A stretch of 64,000 nucleotides of DNA from Micropterix aruncella. Taxonomy: Eukaryota; Arthropoda; Insecta; Lepidoptera; Micropterigidae. Below, piece by piece: positions 60,372-64,000 of the stretch. The notes under the pieces were generated by a model, which had not been told where the DNA came from, did not search any database, and saw only the letters and a program-made list of their open reading frames with translations. The stretch's first letter is position 1; the number at the start of each line of letters is the position of its first letter. Both the position numbers and the translations under genes were made by a program. The stretch is from NCBI GenBank assembly GCA_944548615.1, contig OX155961.1, forward strand, positions 17,835,538-17,899,537, read 5' to 3'.

Positions 60372-60690
60372 AAAAAAATGGCGTTACAGAAAGTGAACTA
60401 TTGTATTTATCTTTGCTATGTTTTTTTTAAGTATTTGTGGTTTATATATTTATCCATATAGATAGATCTTTATTTACAGAATGTATTCAATCAGACCTAT
60501 AATTTGACAACAAACACGATATATTCATATTAATGTATTGTCTTTAGAAAACTACTTACTTGATATATGGACAGTTAAGGCACCCTATGACAGTCAGGAT
60601 GACATAACGATTCTAACAATACTACACATGTCTAAATCGGTTCAAGTGTTTAGAAGTTATGGTCGAATATATTTTTTTTGGGCAGTCGTG
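60372..60690 (+). repeat. dispersed repeat (relatives at 52,870-53,125 and 1-80)
   Basis: It shares CGTTACAGAAAGTGAACTAT, TTGATAT..GGACAGTTAAGG and then ATGACATAACGATTCTAA with the other two sites. Confidence 0.55.
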
Positions 60691-61164
60691 TAAAAAGACT
60701 GTACTCTCAAATTTTCTACAAAACACAATTCCGCAATTTGTATGTATGTAAATCGACGTCACAACCAAATAAACCTAAATGTCCGTGCATAAATTCGCCA
60801 TTATTTACGTATACTTCGCAATAATCTCAGACAACATCGAGAAATACGTTAATTCAATTTATATTCCGACAATCGAATTGCCTTTTGTCATTTTCATTGA
60901 GTCGCCGCGAGATCTTCGCATCGATAGGCGGTTGCGTTTCAACGCATATGTTCTATCGAAGAGAAAGCGTTTATCAAATTTGTTGATTTCCTAACGTTTT
61001 AACATTCAAGACTGATTCGGCGAAGATACGGATAGTATTATTTCGCTCCCGTCGAGTAAGTTTTATTGTTCAAATTCGTACCACGTCGTTGGCTTCATGT
61101 TGATCGAGGTTTTCCGGTTGTTCGCTCCAATGACATGTTTTGGTCTTTAACAACACTTTAGAGC

Positions 61165-61993
61165 TGTAATCTGCAACAGGCGAACTATTAGACACCTTAG
61201 GTAGTTATAACTATATGGATCGTTCTTTCAGCCGTGAGGAGATTACACATAGACTTATGGACAACACTGTTCACAATCTTACTCTTAGGGAGCTAATGGG
61301 TCAGGTGTAGTTGGACCATTATAACCCATCGTTAGGGTCGACCCAAATCAGTCCAGGGTAACCCAATCGGTAATCTTTAAGCAAATGTGCGAGCCCGGGT
61401 AGGACTTTATGCCTGCGGACCAGTTCCCTTGGGAATCGCCCTTCGGGCTCTAATGGACGGTTTGCCCACGGTGCGGCGTCAGCCAATCGATTGTGCATTA
61501 CGACTAATAACCGGGGAAATCTGGAAACGGCTTTGTTTCCTATAGAGCGGGATGGTTGTTAACCTTACGGCAACTGCTCTTGAGAAACGACGAATCGGAT
61601 ACCCGATACCGGGTAAAGGGCCGGGCAAAGGATGCCGTGATCCGCGATAGATTCGGTGAAAACAGAATCACCGCTACGCAAGGAAGAGGGCCGCGCAAGC
61701 GACCTAGAACATGTAACCAGTTCGTAGGCCGGAGAAATCTGGCCCTTACTGATAGTGAGGGCGCTTGGTCTGCCTGCTGATTTAACTACCCGGTGCCGGG
61801 CGGTAAGGGTTGGTCTCTCGCGGGCTAGTTGGCGGAGCTAGGTAGTGGATTGTCATTGTCTAAGTCTTCTACGCTCATCCCACGGCTGAAAGACTGATCA
61901 CATATTGTTATACCAGCCTGGGATGACGGGTTCGCCGGTTGTAGTCGACACTGCCCAACAGGCCATCAGGCTTAAGCTGCACAGAACCGTTAG
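61165..61993 (-). repeat. GC-rich repeat family, copy G with inverted ends
   Basis: The family start lies at 61,835-61,965 in minus orientation, and a diverged copy of the same start lies at 61,169-61,290 in plus orientation. The copy is therefore bounded by inverted repeats of about 120 bp. The right edge carries AAGCTGCACAGAACCGTT. Confidence 0.7.
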
Positions 61994-62117
61994 GAACAGA
62001 GTTGTATGTGCTAAAAACATTAATATTTAAAAAAAACTTTATATATGAAATGACTGTTTGGAACCACCCTCCTAATCAGATACGACAATTCAACCTATGC
62101 TGTTTGGCCGTATATTA

Positions 62118-62320
62118 TCATTACATTACATTACATTTTCGTCGTGTCCAATTGACGGCTAATTACCGCTCTTGGACGTGTCAAAATAATTGGGTTAGGT
62201 GGTAAGTCTCGTTACTACTCTTTACTGAACATACATAGGTAGTCAAGAATTAACTACTAGATTGTCAAACTATAAATATAAAAAATCGAAATAGAAGCCT
62301 AATATTTGAAGTAGTTAGAT
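62118..62320 (+). repeat. dispersed ~200-bp repeat, second copy
   Basis: Partner of 50,406-50,605. Confidence 0.7.
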
Positions 62321-63005
62321 TAATAATAATTATATGCATAAATATTCACTTACCTATACCTGATTATTACGCACATAAATGTCTGTGGTAATATTACTCA
62401 AACGTGTGTGAAAAATAGTCCGAAGCAATTAACGGTGTCAATCGTTATTTTTGACCGTGACACTGAAAAGTAAAAGAATACTGGGCCAGTCGATCTAATC
62501 GTTGCGTAAAAACCAAAGCAAGTTTGGTTGGTTTCAATAAAACTGCTTAACAGCTGTTTATATGTATAGTTACGATAATAAGCAGTTTTCTAACGATACT
62601 TATTTATAACAATTGCTATAAATTATGTACTCTGGTGCAATGTCCGCTACGGAACGTCTAATAATCTAGTGGCGGTTCTTCATCTATTAGAGATCCGCAA
62701 GCTGCCTGGTTGCTTGTCGTCTGTCTATTATTGGAGCTGCTATGGCCTGCGATCTTTGCCAGCGCGACTTTGATGCCGTTTGGTCTTAAAGAAACTAAAT
62801 TCGCCCCCTTAAGAAAACTAAATTCGCTTTTCTAGATGTCCGACTACACAATAGAATAAATTCGGAATTAAAAGTGAAGTTAGATACCATACGAGGAAGC
62901 AAAATTATGACGGAATGGTTGATTGAGCTAGGAAGGAACGAAACGGAGAAATTGGTTAATTATAGTGCTGTATAAGAATACCTAACTACATAAAATTACT
63001 ACTTT
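62321..63005. other. no gene recognised
   Basis: Unique-looking sequence without a convincing frame. AAACTAAATTCGC occurs twice within about 25 bp near 62,791-62,830. Confidence 0.35.

Positions 63006-63008
<3 letters not shown>

Positions 63009-63075
<67 letters not shown>
63009..63075. repeat. (TA)n microsatellite followed by TATG-rich repeats
   Basis: About 65 bp of TA, then imperfect GTATATAT/TGTATATG repeats to about 63,190. Confidence 0.9.
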
Positions 63076-63077
<2 letters not shown>

Positions 63078-63469
63078 TGTAAAACATATGTATATGTATA
63101 GATTATATGTATAAATGTATATATGTATATATGTGTATGTATATGTGTAGATGTATATGTATATATGTGTATGAGTATATATGATTATTTAATATTATTA
63201 TGTATATTATGTTAGTAAAATAGACTAAGTATATGTAATATATGTGTAAATATAAAGCTACCACATAAAACAATGCTACATTAAGTTACACTTAGCAACT
63301 AAAAAAAAAAAGGAAAAAAGAATACATAAAAGTCTACCTTAGTACGGGCATTACTCCAGCAAGGTAGATTTTAATCTTATTAAACTAGTGTTTTAAATGT
63401 GTGTGAAATATTAATAAATAAAATAAATAAAACCACAATAAAAATCTCTTGTTCAATATACGAGTATCT

Positions 63470-63795
63470 AAATGTTCCGCGATAGATTCGGTTTACACCG
63501 TTTCTCCGCTTCGTAAGGGAGAGGACCGCGCAAGCGACTCGAACTCGTAACCAATCGAGAGACCGGAGTAATCTAGTCGCAATTGGAAGTAATGGAGTGA
63601 GTGTAAGCCCGCTGGGTAATATACCTGGTTATCTCGTGGATAAGGGTTGGCCTCTTACGGGCATGTGGGGGAGCTTGACGGTGGACTGTTTTGTCCAAGT
63701 ATTCTGCGCTCACTTCACGGGAGGTCACTTCACTTCACGAACAATACTTAAAACTTGCTGAGGTGACAGGTTCGCCCGTTGTAGTTGACAACTGT
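63470..63795 (-). repeat. GC-rich repeat family, partial copy H
   Basis: Minus-orientation copy of the first half of the family (GCGATAGATTCGGTTTACAC on plus, to GGTGACAGGTTCGCCCGTTG). The other half is absent. Confidence 0.7.
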
Positions 63796-63849
63796 ATTTG
63801 TTAAGTGATGACATACACTAGATCGACCGCGCCTCTGTTGTATCATTAA

Positions 63850-64000
63850 TCCATCACTGGTGATGTATTTGCTAGAGCTGCGAAGGTAAAGGATCTAGGA
63901 GTTCTCTTTGATTTTCAGCTTACGTTCAAGAAGCACATCACTGATTTGTCCCAGTCCTGTTTTACGTTACTAGGTTTCCTTATTTGTAACCCTTTTCATC
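63850..64000 (+). pseudogene. LINE reverse transcriptase, enters at window end
   Basis: The plus strand is open for ITGDVFARAAKVKDLGVLFD, then FQLTFKKHITDLSQSCFTLL and GFLICNPFH to the last base. KVKDLGVlfD..LtF..Hi......s...lgfl.r is the thumb region of Jockey-group polymerases. It may continue intact beyond the window; a TAA lies just upstream, at about 63,845. Confidence 0.6.

Overview
The window is eukaryotic nuclear DNA from an insect, most likely a moth or butterfly. The background is AT-rich and there are no operons or ribosome-binding sites. Host genes are sparse, spliced and on both strands. The repeat load fits Lepidoptera: Helitrons ending in CTAG/CTAA/CTGG after a hairpin, many 5'-truncated non-LTR retrotransposons ending in (ATT)n, and MITEs. 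The one confidently assignable host gene is a glycine-rich cuticle protein of the pupal-cuticle-protein-36 kind. The order-level assignment is inference.

Host genes. (1) A cuticle protein gene on the minus strand has a TATA promoter and an 18-nt coding exon (MNKLTV) at 51.9 kb, and its second exon at 34.5-35.1 kb. The two join in frame to give an intact signal peptide, so the intron is about 16.8 kb and holds most of the repeats between 35 and 52 kb. (2) A minus-strand first coding exon of 154 codons lies at 29,630-30,091. It has a good splice donor and a TATA-less Inr+DPE promoter at 30,214; its product is unknown and its later exons were not found. (3) A probable 71-aa two-helix membrane protein lies at 31,507-31,722 (minus), with AATAAA downstream. 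(4) A tentative short first exon lies on the plus strand at 32,061-32,112. Items 2-4 form a small gene-bearing island at 29.6-32.1 kb.

Mobile elements by region. 0.8-7.6 kb: a tandem Helitron pair, an RTE-type tail, a decayed Jockey/CR1-type LINE, an inverted pair of about 590-bp elements each with a central hairpin, a TIR MITE and another Helitron. 8.6-10.6 kb: a composite element with two GC-rich units of about 680 bp and a 118-bp minisatellite; its relative is at 59.3-60.4 kb. 12.5-22.3 kb: more copies of the GC-rich family, two Helitrons (one keeping a helicase C-terminus), LINE 3' ends and a foldback hairpin with a 12-bp target duplication. 22.3-27.1 kb: a mariner-like element with both TIRs, then several LINE tails. 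32.2-34.2 kb: a PIF/Harbinger derivative, a TA-flanked MITE and a second foldback hairpin with a 12-bp duplication. 35.5-41.3 kb: a complete Helitron and a tandem array of a 1,948-bp unit. 45.2-48.0 kb: a Penelope-like element (RT plus GIY-YIG) between near-identical 424-bp inverted repeats, with (TA)n outside each. 53.5-56.9 kb: an R2-like/HERO-like element with an RLE endonuclease and a LINE C-terminus. 57-64 kb: dispersed repeats, the minisatellite element, two GC-rich family copies and a LINE running off the end.

The host genes show no shared pathway. The main biology visible is repeat expansion inside host introns and several inverted-repeat forming elements. No tRNA, rRNA or CRISPR array was found.
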